From the NCBI GenBank assembly GCA_016212965.1, contig JACRDA010000290.1, positions 1-45,343 on the forward strand: DNA of 45,343 bases. The letters run 5' to 3'. Shown here piece by piece: positions 1 to 8,488 of the stretch; within the stretch, counting starts at the first letter, position 1, and every line of letters begins with the position of its first letter. Made by a program: the position numbers and the translations under genes. Source of the stretch: Myxococcales bacterium (lineage in GTDB: Bacteria; Myxococcota_A; Polyangia; Polyangiales; Polyangiaceae). The notes below the pieces were generated by a model. That model had not been told where the DNA came from, did not search any database, and worked only from the letters and a program-made list of their open reading frames with translations.

Positions 1-1
1 C

Positions 2-58
2 GCAGTGTTGCCGGTTCTCCAGGTGCGCCCCGATGGCACGTTTCAGGTGAAACGGTGA
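2..58 (+). CDS. Possible C-terminal tail of an upstream gene (partial)
   Basis: Reading from base 2 gives eighteen open codons ending in LQVRPDGTFQVKR and a TGA at 56-58. The tail has the alternating pattern of a beta-strand and the GC-rich third positions of a real gene here. The rest lies outside the window, so no family can be named. Frame 1 also stays open from base 1 to 114 but reads less like protein. This is an inference from composition only. Confidence 0.4.
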   Translation, partial: AVLPVLQVRPDGTFQVKR

Positions 59-95
59 CGCCCCGTGACGGCACGTATCATCTCGATATTCTTAG

Positions 96-123
96 GCTAA
101 ATGCTAAGTGCTAAGCGCTAATC
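96..123. repeat. Four tandem 7-bp copies of GCTAANN
   Basis: GCTAAAT, GCTAAGT, GCTAAGC and GCTAATC follow one another without gaps. The stretch is much richer in A+T than its surroundings and lies 78 bases ahead of the GTG start of the NFACT-R gene. It could be a set of protein-binding sites or a leftover of replication slippage. A small perfect inverted pair, AAGCG/CGCTT, covers 113-127 at its right edge. Confidence 0.75.
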
Positions 124-125
124 GC

Positions 126-151
126 TTGATTTGGGTCTAGTCCCAAGTCAA
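126..151. promoter_or_regulatory. 10-bp inverted repeat next to the heptamer array
   Basis: TTGATTTGGG at 126-135 and CCCAAGTCAA at 142-151 pair over ten positions with one G-T wobble, leaving a six-base loop TCTAGT. There is no T-run after it on the plus strand, so it is a weak candidate for an intrinsic terminator of the upstream gene. It could equally be a dyad operator for the gene at 201. The structure is directly visible; the role is inferred. Confidence 0.55.
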
Positions 152-200
152 CCAACCGGCGCCCGCTCTTCTCCCCGCGCCGCCGCCCCGCTATGCACCC

Positions 201-593
201 GTGACCTTGGCCAGCAAAGGTCGCCCCTACCGCACCGTCCTCGTCGAGGGCTTCGAGGTCCTCATCGGCCGCGGCGCCGACGACAACGACTACCTCACCT
301 TCGACGTCGCCGAGCCGCAGGACCTCTGGATGCACGTCGCGGGCGGCACGGCGGGGAGCCACGTCGTCGTGCGCAACCCCGACCGCGTCGAGGTCCCGCG
401 CACCGTCCTCGAGGTCGCCGCAGCCGCGGCCGCCTGGTACTCCAAGGCGCGCGGCGCCCCGAAGGTCGAGGTGCACGTCTGTCGCGCCGCGGACGTCTCG
501 AAGCCGCGTGGCGCGCCCGCCGGCCTCGTCGAGCTTTCGCGCTGGAAGAGCCTGAAGGTGCGCCCGGCCGCGCCGGGGCCCGAGAGCGAGTAG
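201..593 (+). CDS. Stand-alone NFACT-R (DUF814) RNA-binding domain protein
   Basis: A 130-residue protein matching the NFACT-R domain, the C-terminal RNA-binding module of RqcH/NEMF/Tae2 ribosome quality-control factors. Family-like segments are GFEVLIGRGADDND near residues 17-30, DLWMHVAGGTAGSHVV near 42-57, AAAWYSKAR near 77-85 and SKPRGAPAGLV near 100-110. The NFACT-N, helix-hairpin-helix and coiled-coil regions of full RqcH are absent, so it is not simply RqcH. The start is GTG at 201, because an in-frame ATG just upstream hits a stop at once. No strong Shine-Dalgarno site is seen. Stand-alone NFACT-R proteins are known as a family, but their role is uncertain; binding to tRNA or the ribosome is a reasonable guess. 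Confidence 0.85.
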   Translation: MTLASKGRPYRTVLVEGFEVLIGRGADDNDYLTFDVAEPQDLWMHVAGGTAGSHVVVRNPDRVEVPRTVLEVAAAAAAWYSKARGAPKVEVHVCRAADVSKPRGAPAGLVELSRWKSLKVRPAAPGPESE

Positions 594-655
594 CGCGCCG
601 CTAGGCGTGGCGCGCGACCCCGGCGCGCGCCATGGTTCCGCCCCTGGAGGAACGC

Positions 656-1150
656 ATGACCGAATCGATCTACGCCATCCCGGTCCGGACCATCGACGGC
701 GCGAGCACGACCCTCGAGGCGTACCGGGGCCAGGTGCTGCTCGTCGTCAACGTCGCGAGCAAGTGCGGCTTCACGCCACAGTACGACGGGCTCGAGAAGC
801 TCCACAGGAAGTACGCGGCGCGCGGCTTCGCCGTGCTCGGCTTTCCGTGCAACCAGTTCGGCGCGCAGGAGCCCGGCGACGAGGCGGAGATCAAGGCCTT
901 CTGCTCGACGAGCTTCGACGTCACCTTCCCGATGTTCGCGAAGCTCGCCGTGAACGGCGGCGACGCGCACCCGCTCTACGTCGCCCTCAAGAAGGCCCGC
1001 CCCGGCGTCCTCGGTACCGAGGCCATCAAGTGGAACTTCACGAAGTTTCTCGTCGGCCGCGACGGGCAGGTGCTCGAGCGCTACGCGCCGAACGACAAGC
1101 CCGAGTCCCTCGAGAAGGACATCGAGGCGGCCCTCGGCGCCGCGACCTGA
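656..1150 (+). CDS. Glutathione peroxidase family (Cys-type thiol peroxidase)
   Basis: A 164-residue GPx-fold peroxidase that reduces hydroperoxides. The peroxidatic Cys37 lies in NVASKCGFT, Gln67 in FPCNQFG, and the Trp-Asn pair in KWNFTKF; these make up the catalytic tetrad. Cys83 in FCSTSF sits where the resolving cysteine of thioredoxin-dependent yeast and bacterial enzymes lies, so thioredoxin is a likelier reductant than glutathione. The peroxidatic residue is Cys, not selenocysteine. The ATG at 656 is chosen over the in-frame ATG at 632 because GGAGG at 646-650 is well placed. No signal peptide is visible, so it should be cytoplasmic. It converges with the fadA terminator. Confidence 0.93.
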   Translation: MTESIYAIPVRTIDGASTTLEAYRGQVLLVVNVASKCGFTPQYDGLEKLHRKYAARGFAVLGFPCNQFGAQEPGDEAEIKAFCSTSFDVTFPMFAKLAVNGGDAHPLYVALKKARPGVLGTEAIKWNFTKFLVGRDGQVLERYAPNDKPESLEKDIEAALGAAT

Positions 1151-1166
1151 AGGCGGTCGAAGGTCG

Positions 1167-1218
1167 AAATGCAAAACGGGCGCGGCGCGGTCCCCCCCGG
1201 GAGCCCGCACCGCGCCCG
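1167..1218 (-). terminator. Intrinsic terminator of the fadN-fadA operon
   Basis: Bases 1177-1190 and 1205-1218 form a GC-only stem of 14 pairs with one mismatch and a 14-base loop. On the minus strand the stem is followed by TTTTGCATTT (plus strand 1167-1176). This is the layout of a rho-independent terminator, about 30 bases past the fadA stop. It lies between convergent genes and may also slow plus-strand transcripts from the peroxidase gene, although the T-run is on the minus side only. Confidence 0.8.
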
Positions 1219-1249
1219 CGCACGCCGGCGAAGACGCGCGTGGCGCCCG

Positions 1250-2416
<1,167 letters not shown>

Positions 2417-2427
2417 GGGTCGCTCCC

Positions 2428-4797
2428 TTAGTTCCGCAGGGGCTTGTTGTTGATGAGGATGTACTGCATGCGCTCCTGGCTCTTCGCCTCGCCGCACAGG
2501 CTGACGAAGGCCTCGCGCTCGAGCTCGAGCACCTCGTCCTCCGTCACCGGTCGCGCCGCGCCGCCGCGCCCGCCGCAGAGGACGACGGCGAGCTTGCGCG
2601 CGATGAGCCCATCGTGCTCCGAGGCGTACCCGCCGGCGACGAGGGCGTCGACCATGAAGGAGAGGGTCGCGATGCCGCCCTCGCCCGGGAGCACGTAGCT
2701 CCGCGGCGTGGGCGGACGGTACCCGGCCTCCGCAAGGCCGACGGCGCGTGCCTTCGCCTCGGTCACCTGCCGCGACCGGTCGAAGGACACGCCGTCCTGG
2801 CGCCGGAAGTACCCGAACGCCTTGGCCTCGTCGGCGCTGGTCGCGACCTTGGCCATCGCGATGTTCTTGAAGGTCTGGGTGACGAGCTCCTGCGTGTTGA
2901 GCTGCGCGCCCTCGGGGATGCCCTCGAAGGCCCGCCACAGCATGTTGAGCGTGCCGCCGCCGCCGGGGATGAGCCCGACGCCGACCTCGACGAGGCCCGC
3001 GTAGGTCTCGGCCGCCGCCTGCACGGTGGAGCAGGCGAAGCAGAGCTCGAGCCCGCCGCCGAGCGTCATGCCGTAGGGCGCCGCGACGATGGGCACGGTC
3101 GCGTACTTCAGGCGCTGGGTCACGTCCTGATAGGCCTTCACCATGCCGCGGATCTGGTCCCAGTTCTTCTGGCCCGCCGCCATGACGACGAGGAACACGT
3201 TCGCGCCGACGCAGTAGTGCTCGCCCTGGTTCGCGATGACGAGGCCGCGGAAGTTCTTCTCGGCCTCGGTCGCCGCGTCGCCGAGCATCTTGATGACGTC
3301 GGGATCGAGGCTGTTCGCCTTGCTCTTGAAGGTGAGCCCGAGGATGCCGTCGCCGAGATCCCAGGCCTCGGCACCGTCGTTCTTCAAGACGGGGGCGCTG
3401 CCCTTGCGGAGCTCGACGACCGACCGGTTGCGCGCATCGAGCTGGCGCGGCACGTAGGCGCCCTTCACGAGATCCCAGACCTCGGCGCCCTTGTAGAAGC
3501 CGGTCGCGCCCTTGTCCTTCATGGCGAGCACGCTCGCCGGGAGCTTCACGCCCTCCTTCTGCATGCGCTCGAGGGTGGCGGCGAAACCGAGCGCGTCCCA
3601 GGCCTCGAAGGGCCCGAGCTCCCAGTTGTAACCCCACTTCATGGCGTCATCGACGGCCGTGACCTCGTCGGCGATTTCCCCGATGCGGCGCGCCGAGTAG
3701 GCGAGGCTCCGCGACAGCACCTTCCAGGCGAAGGCGCCGGCCTTGCCGCCGTCGGCCATGAGCTTGCGCAGGCGCTCCTTCGGGTCCTCGATCTTCGACA
3801 GGCCCTTCGTGAGCTTGGCGATCGCCTCGTCCCCGCCCTTGGCGCGGTAGGCGAGGGTCTTCGGATCGAGGGTCTGGAGGCTCTTGTCCGGGCCCTTCTT
3901 GTAGAAGCCGCCCTTCGTCTTGTCGCCGAGGAGCTTCTTTTCCACCATCTGCCGCACGAAGTCCGGCAGCTTGAAGACGTCGCGGTCCTCGTCCGACGTC
4001 AACGCCGCGTAGCAGTTGTCGGCCACGTGGGCGAAGGTGTCGAGGCCGACGAGATCCGCCGTGCGGAAGCTCGCGCTCTTCGGGTGCCCCATCGGCAGGC
4101 CCGTGATGTTGTCGACGTCCTCGGGCGCGAGATCGTCGGCGAGCATCTGGTGGATCGCCGCCATCATCGCGTGCGCGCCGATGCGGTTGCCGACGAAGTT
4201 CGGCGTGTCCTTGCCGAGCACGACGCCCTTGCCGAGCCGGTCCTCGCCGAAGCGCCGGATCTGCTCGAGCGTCTCCTGCGACGTGTCCGGGCCGACCACG
4301 AGCTCGAGGAGCTTCATGTAGCGGACCGGGTTGAAGAAGTGCATGACGAGGAAGCGCTGCTTGAACGCGGGCGAGAAGCCCTCCATCATCGCCGCGATGC
4401 GCAGGCCCGAGGTGTTCGAGGCGACCACGCAGTGCGGCGCCACGATCTTCTCGAGCTTCTGGAACAGCGCGCGCTTCGGCTCGAGCTTCTCGATGATCGC
4501 CTCGACGACGAGATCGACGCTCGCGAGCTTGCCGAGGTCGTCCTCGACGTTGCCCACCGAGACGAGCCCGGCGAACGAGCCGTGGAAGAAGGCGGCCGGC
4601 CGCGACTTGACGGCCTTGTCGAGGCCGCCCTGCGCGAAGCGGTTGCGCGCCTTCGGATCGGATTTCTCGGTGTCCTTCAGATCCGGGGGGACGATGTCGA
4701 GCAGCAGCACACGCACGCCCGCGTTCGCGAGGTGCGCTGCGATGCCACTGCCCATCACGCCCCCCCCGATCACGGCTGCGCTCTTAATCGGGGTCAT
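2428..4797 (-). CDS. fadN: 3-hydroxyacyl-CoA dehydrogenase / enoyl-CoA hydratase fusion (FadN type)
   Basis: A 789-residue bifunctional beta-oxidation enzyme. The dehydrogenase half comes first: an NAD-binding GGGVMGSGIA at residues 11-20, the HFFNPVRYMKLLELV segment with the catalytic His, and the 3HAD C-terminal domains. The enoyl-CoA hydratase (crotonase) half follows, with GEHYCVGANVF and GGGLELCFA / LIPGGGG segments. This order is the reverse of E. coli FadB and matches Bacillus FadN, which has about the same length. The start ATG at 4797 has AAGGAG upstream. fadA follows directly; no acyl-CoA dehydrogenase lies in this operon. The gene symbol is by domain order, not by a database match. 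Confidence 0.92.
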   Translation of the reverse strand: MTPIKSAAVIGGGVMGSGIAAHLANAGVRVLLLDIVPPDLKDTEKSDPKARNRFAQGGLDKAVKSRPAAFFHGSFAGLVSVGNVEDDLGKLASVDLVVEAIIEKLEPKRALFQKLEKIVAPHCVVASNTSGLRIAAMMEGFSPAFKQRFLVMHFFNPVRYMKLLELVVGPDTSQETLEQIRRFGEDRLGKGVVLGKDTPNFVGNRIGAHAMMAAIHQMLADDLAPEDVDNITGLPMGHPKSASFRTADLVGLDTFAHVADNCYAALTSDEDRDVFKLPDFVRQMVEKKLLGDKTKGGFYKKGPDKSLQTLDPKTLAYRAKGGDEAIAKLTKGLSKIEDPKERLRKLMADGGKAGAFAWKVLSRSLAYSARRIGEIADEVTAVDDAMKWGYNWELGPFEAWDALGFAATLERMQKEGVKLPASVLAMKDKGATGFYKGAEVWDLVKGAYVPRQLDARNRSVVELRKGSAPVLKNDGAEAWDLGDGILGLTFKSKANSLDPDVIKMLGDAATEAEKNFRGLVIANQGEHYCVGANVFLVVMAAGQKNWDQIRGMVKAYQDVTQRLKYATVPIVAAPYGMTLGGGLELCFACSTVQAAAETYAGLVEVGVGLIPGGGGTLNMLWRAFEGIPEGAQLNTQELVTQTFKNIAMAKVATSADEAKAFGYFRRQDGVSFDRSRQVTEAKARAVGLAEAGYRPPTPRSYVLPGEGGIATLSFMVDALVAGGYASEHDGLIARKLAVVLCGGRGGAARPVTEDEVLELEREAFVSLCGEAKSQERMQYILINNKPLRN

Positions 4798-5019
4798 GGA
4801 GAGCTCCTTCGTTTGGCGGGGCGGACGCTAGCGCAACGGCTGGGAGCCTGCCACTCGCCGAGGACGGCCACGCGCGCTTTCCTGTCGTGACGCAGGTCAA
4901 CTCGACCGGCACGCGCCCCCAGCGGCCCGCCGACACGCACTCGCCGCCGCACGCGGGCGCAGCGATGCTCGGGCCTTCCTTCCTTGCCGCTCCCCCTCGA
5001 CCGCGCGACGCTCCCCGCG

Positions 5020-7248
5020 ATGAACCCGCCGCGCCCCCCGCGAGCTCGCGCCCTGGCAACGCTCTCTCTGCTCCTCGCGACCTGCGTCCCCCCTGCGTCC
5101 ACCGTCCTGCCGAGGCCTGCGCCCGTCCCGACGGTTCCCTCCGCTCCCGACCGCTGCCTCCCCGAGCCCGTCGTCTCTTCGCTCTTCACCTGCCCGGCGC
5201 GCACGCCCGCCCAGGGCGAGCCCATGATCTGGCCGCGCCCTTCGCAGCTCGTCGATCCGCGGCCGCTCCCGGTCGAGGTGCCGGTCCCGACCGCGGCGAT
5301 CGCCGCGCTGGCGCACCGCGACGAGCTCCTCCCGCGCCTCGACCCCTCGGCCCAGAAGCCCCTGCTCGCCGCCGACGCCGCGTTCGCCGCCGCTGCCTCC
5401 GACGACAAGCAGCTCCCGCTCGCGCGCACCGGCTACGAGTCCTTCCTCGCCGTGCCGCAAGGGGCAGGGGAGCTCGAGCCCTACGCCCGCTTCCAGCTCG
5501 CCCGCACGCTCTGGCTCCTCGGTGAGCCCGGGGCGGCGCAGGCGGAGCTCGTGAAGGTGGTCCGGCTCGGTCGCGAGCTCGGCGAGCACGCGCGGCGCGA
5601 GCTCGTGGCGCTCCTTGCTCGGCACGGGGATCCTGCGACGGCGTACGACGTCTTGCGGGCGCTCGCGCCGGCGGGGGACGAGGGCGATCGGCGGGCGCTC
5701 GAGCTCGTCGAGGCCGTCGCGCGCGAGGCCGAGCGCACGGGTGAGCTCGCGAGCGCCGCGGCGCTCTACGAGGAGCTCGAGCGGCGCGACGGGGCGAGTC
5801 CGCGCGCCTGCGCCTACGGCGTCGGACGCACGCGCGCGGTCGTCGGCATGAAGAGCTACCCGCCGCCCGTGCTCGAAGCGTTGAAACGCGAGGTCGAGCG
5901 CTTGCAGCGGCTCGCGGCGAGCGGTCCGCCGGGAGGTGTGATCGCGCCCGCGGTGGCGAGCTGCCGGGCCGCCGTGCTCTCCCTCGGGACCGAGGTCGCG
6001 ACCCGCTGGCACATCGAGGCCGCCGGCGCGCGCGGCGTGTGGGGTACCCGCGACAACCGCGCGTTCGGCGCCGCGCGAGCGCTCTACCGCCTCTTGCTCG
6101 GCGCCTTCGGCGAGGCGGACTTCTCGTCCGCCGAGATCGAGCTGTTGCCGGCGGCGCGACCGACCGCCCACCGGCTGAAGTGGGCGCTCGCCGAGCTCGA
6201 CACGGAGGAGCGCCGGGCCGAGTGCGCCCCTGCCTACGACGAGCTCCACGCGCTCACGCCGGACGCGGCCGAGCCCGTCTACCGCGCGGTCGCCTGCTAC
6301 GCCGAGCGCCCCGACTTCGGGCTTGCCGCTCAAGGCATCGAGCCCGGGCCACGCGAGACGCTCCGCCCGGAGCTCGAGGCGCGCGTCGCCGCCCTCGGCC
6401 GCTACCTCTGCCTCGGCGAGCCGCCCCGCTCATTCGGCCAGGCCTACGACAGCTACGTCGCCGCGAAGCTCGACCGCGCGCGCATCTTCGCCGCCGCGCA
6501 CCGGTGGCCGGAGGCCGCCGCGGCCCTGCGCGACGTCACGGTCCATCACCCGGACCACGAGGACGCTCCGCGCGCCGGCCTGCTCTACCTCGAGACCTTG
6601 AAGGTCATGACGCCCGAGCGCCCCGCTTGCGGCGGTGACCTCGCCCCCGAGGCGAAGCTCCTCTACGACCTGCACTGCCGCGCGCAGGGCATCGGCCACG
6701 GGGACTTCGAGCCGCTCCGGCCAAGCTCGGCGAGCGCGCGACGCGCGCTCTGCGCGGCCCTCCGGACCCATGCGTCCGGCCTCGTGCCCCCGCCGCTCGA
6801 CCCGCCGCTCGCCGCCTTGCCGCGCTCGCCCGAGCCCGACGAGCCGCCGATCATCCGCATGGGCGGCGGCGGCTACCGCGAGCACATCGTGCCCATCGAG
6901 GTCGTCGAGCAGGTTGCCCGGCGCCTCGGGCGCGCGGTCGGCTGCTACGAGAAGGGCCTGCGCCGCAACCCCACGCTCGAGGGCCGCATCGAGCTGCGCT
7001 TCATCATCGGCCGCGACGGCTCGGTCTCCCAGGTCAACGGCCGCTCCTCCGACGAGCTCGAGGCCGCCAAGGTCACGGCCTGCGTCATCCGCAGCGCCTA
7101 CGGCATGAGCTTCCCGCCGCCCGGTGACACCATCCTCACCATCGACTACCCGCTCGCCTTCACCCGCGCCCTCGGCGTCGTCCCGCCCCAGCCCGAGCAC
7201 CCCGCCCAGGTCGTCCGGGTCCCGTCTGGCGAAGGTCAAGGGCCTTGA
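5020..7248 (+). CDS. Probable lipoprotein with TPR-like repeats and AgmX/PglI C-terminal domain
   Basis: A 742-residue protein. The N-terminus (MNPPRPPRARALATLSLLLATC) looks like a lipoprotein signal, though Thr before the Cys is unusual for a lipobox. A long Ala/Leu/Glu-rich helical middle suggests tetratricopeptide-like repeats. The C-terminal 100 residues (about 640-725), including VGCYEKGLRRNPTLEGRI and FIIGRDGSV, match the TonB-like AgmX/PglI domain found in many myxobacterial envelope and gliding proteins. Candidate roles are periplasmic scaffolding or energy coupling; no enzyme motif is seen. The ATG at 5020 is preferred to an in-frame TTG at 4984, since it places the charged n-region at the start. 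It diverges from fadN across a 222-base spacer. Confidence 0.75.
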   Translation: MNPPRPPRARALATLSLLLATCVPPASTVLPRPAPVPTVPSAPDRCLPEPVVSSLFTCPARTPAQGEPMIWPRPSQLVDPRPLPVEVPVPTAAIAALAHRDELLPRLDPSAQKPLLAADAAFAAAASDDKQLPLARTGYESFLAVPQGAGELEPYARFQLARTLWLLGEPGAAQAELVKVVRLGRELGEHARRELVALLARHGDPATAYDVLRALAPAGDEGDRRALELVEAVAREAERTGELASAAALYEELERRDGASPRACAYGVGRTRAVVGMKSYPPPVLEALKREVERLQRLAASGPPGGVIAPAVASCRAAVLSLGTEVATRWHIEAAGARGVWGTRDNRAFGAARALYRLLLGAFGEADFSSAEIELLPAARPTAHRLKWALAELDTEERRAECAPAYDELHALTPDAAEPVYRAVACYAERPDFGLAAQGIEPGPRETLRPELEARVAALGRYLCLGEPPRSFGQAYDSYVAAKLDRARIFAAAHRWPEAAAALRDVTVHHPDHEDAPRAGLLYLETLKVMTPERPACGGDLAPEAKLLYDLHCRAQGIGHGDFEPLRPSSASARRALCAALRTHASGLVPPPLDPPLAALPRSPEPDEPPIIRMGGGGYREHIVPIEVVEQVARRLGRAVGCYEKGLRRNPTLEGRIELRFIIGRDGSVSQVNGRSSDELEAAKVTACVIRSAYGMSFPPPGDTILTIDYPLAFTRALGVVPPQPEHPAQVVRVPSGEGQGP

Positions 7249-7283
7249 GTGGGCCCCGGTGACGGCGGCGCCCGACCAGACGC

Positions 7284-8231
7284 CTACCACACCTCGAAGT
7301 ACACGTTCTGCCGCGTCGCGCGCACCGGGCGCACGGCCACGTAGGCCGACGCCGGGGGCGCGACGCTCGGGTTGCGGGCCTCGATGGTGAGGGAGCCCGA
7401 GCCCCACGTGAACTGCGTGAGCCAGGCGTGGGGGAGCTTGAGCTCGGTCACGCCGGGCGGCGGGTGGCAGAGGAAGATCGCGTTGTCCCAGTCGAGGTTG
7501 AAGTCGAAGCGCACGCCGATCTCGCTCGCGTCGCCGGGCTGCCACGCGACGAGGTGCGTGCCGTCGGGGTCGAGGGGGGCGGGCGTCGGGCCGGGGGGCG
7601 GGGCGAGGATGGTCGCGGCGGACGGCAGGACGGCCGGGGCCGTGAAGGCGGGGACGGCGGCGGAGCCCGCGCCGGCGAACGCGAGATCGACCGGGCCCGG
7701 GACGAGCCAGGCGGGCAGGGGGTGTTGCGGATCGCCGGTGGCGCGGGAATCGATGCCGTAGTGCGTCCCGTCGAAGTCGATCGCGAGCCAGTCGACGACC
7801 GTGCCCGCCGTCAGGTGCCCGGCGTCGACCTCGGGCGGCGGCTCCGGGGGCGGCGGGTCCGGGGGCATGCCGCCCGACTGGTAGTAGAGGTCGCACACGA
7901 CGCCGTCCGGCGTGGGAAGCGAGTCGACGAGGCCCGAGGTGGGCACGTCGGGGTCCCAGGGCTCGGTGTAGAACGCCGCCGAGAGCGTGAGCTGCTCCCA
8001 GGTCGCGACGCTCGCCTCCTCGAGGTGCGCGAGCCGCACGACGCCGTGCACGAATCCGCTCGAGCCGGCGGTGCCCGAGCCTCCGGTACCCGAGCCTCCG
8101 GTACCCGAGCCTCCGGTGCCCGAGCCTCCGGTGCCCGAGCCTCCAGCCCCGTCGACGGTGACCACGCTGCTGCAGCCCGTCGCCGCCGCCACGAACGCCG
8201 CCCCCGCCAGGGTCACGACCGAGCGCATCAT
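7284..8231 (-). CDS. Uncharacterised lipoprotein with GGSGT linker repeats
   Basis: A 315-residue predicted outer-membrane or periplasmic lipoprotein. A signal peptide leads into a lipobox ending ATGC near residue 20. Next comes a Gly/Ser/Thr linker built from five GGSGT units, which are encoded by a 15-bp DNA repeat. The rest is a beta-rich domain of unknown family with a Pro-rich stretch (PPDPPPPEPPPE). Two adjacent ATG codons (8231, 8228) could start it, and no strong Shine-Dalgarno site separates them. Short Gly/Ser linkers behind a lipidated Cys are common in myxobacterial surface lipoproteins. It is convergent with the preceding gene, with 35 bases between stops. I do not recognise a function. 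Confidence 0.7.
   Translation of the reverse strand: MMRSVVTLAGAAFVAAATGCSSVVTVDGAGGSGTGGSGTGGSGTGGSGTGGSGTAGSSGFVHGVVRLAHLEEASVATWEQLTLSAAFYTEPWDPDVPTSGLVDSLPTPDGVVCDLYYQSGGMPPDPPPPEPPPEVDAGHLTAGTVVDWLAIDFDGTHYGIDSRATGDPQHPLPAWLVPGPVDLAFAGAGSAAVPAFTAPAVLPSAATILAPPPGPTPAPLDPDGTHLVAWQPGDASEIGVRFDFNLDWDNAIFLCHPPPGVTELKLPHAWLTQFTWGSGSLTIEARNPSVAPPASAYVAVRPVRATRQNVYFEVW
8071..8145. repeat. Five tandem 15-bp copies coding the GGSGT linker
   Basis: The unit GTGCCCGAGCCTCCG occurs five times in perfect phase, with only G/A changes at its third base and one change in the last copy. It lies inside the lipoprotein gene and keeps the reading frame, so copy-number change would alter only linker length. 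Confidence 0.9.
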
Positions 8232-8318
8232 GGCTCGAGCATAGCAGTCGCGCGTCACGGCTGCGCTCGCTCGGTGCCGAGCCCGCCGACCGGGCCCGCA
8301 TCCGCCGTGGCCTCGATC

Positions 8319-8340
8319 GGCTCCCCAAGAACCGGGAGCC
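8319..8340. promoter_or_regulatory. Perfect 7-bp inverted repeat in a divergent promoter region
   Basis: GGCTCCC at 8319-8325 and GGGAGCC at 8334-8340 flank an eight-base spacer. They lie between the divergent lipoprotein (start 8231) and thiolase (start 8489) genes. No T-run follows on either side, so a terminator is unlikely. A dyad operator or leader hairpin is possible. The symmetry is seen; the function is inferred. Confidence 0.4.
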
Positions 8341-8488
8341 AATCGCCCCATGACCCTGCATTCCCCCTTTCCCTCCCGGTTTCGGGGAGCACATAGGGGG
8401 GACGATCCCGCATCCGGCACCCGCGGGCGTAGAATGCACGCCGTCGGCGCCCCCGCTCCCCTGTGCTCACGTGTCGAGGAGGTTCCCC

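Noticed and set aside
2614..4890. Long open frame antisense to fadN
   Set aside because: Same reason: GC-rich shadow of a conserved beta-oxidation gene, with no recognisable domain.
4895..4900. TTGACC as a -35 box for fadN on the minus strand
   Set aside because: No acceptable -10 lies 16-18 bases downstream; the position reads GC-only sequence.
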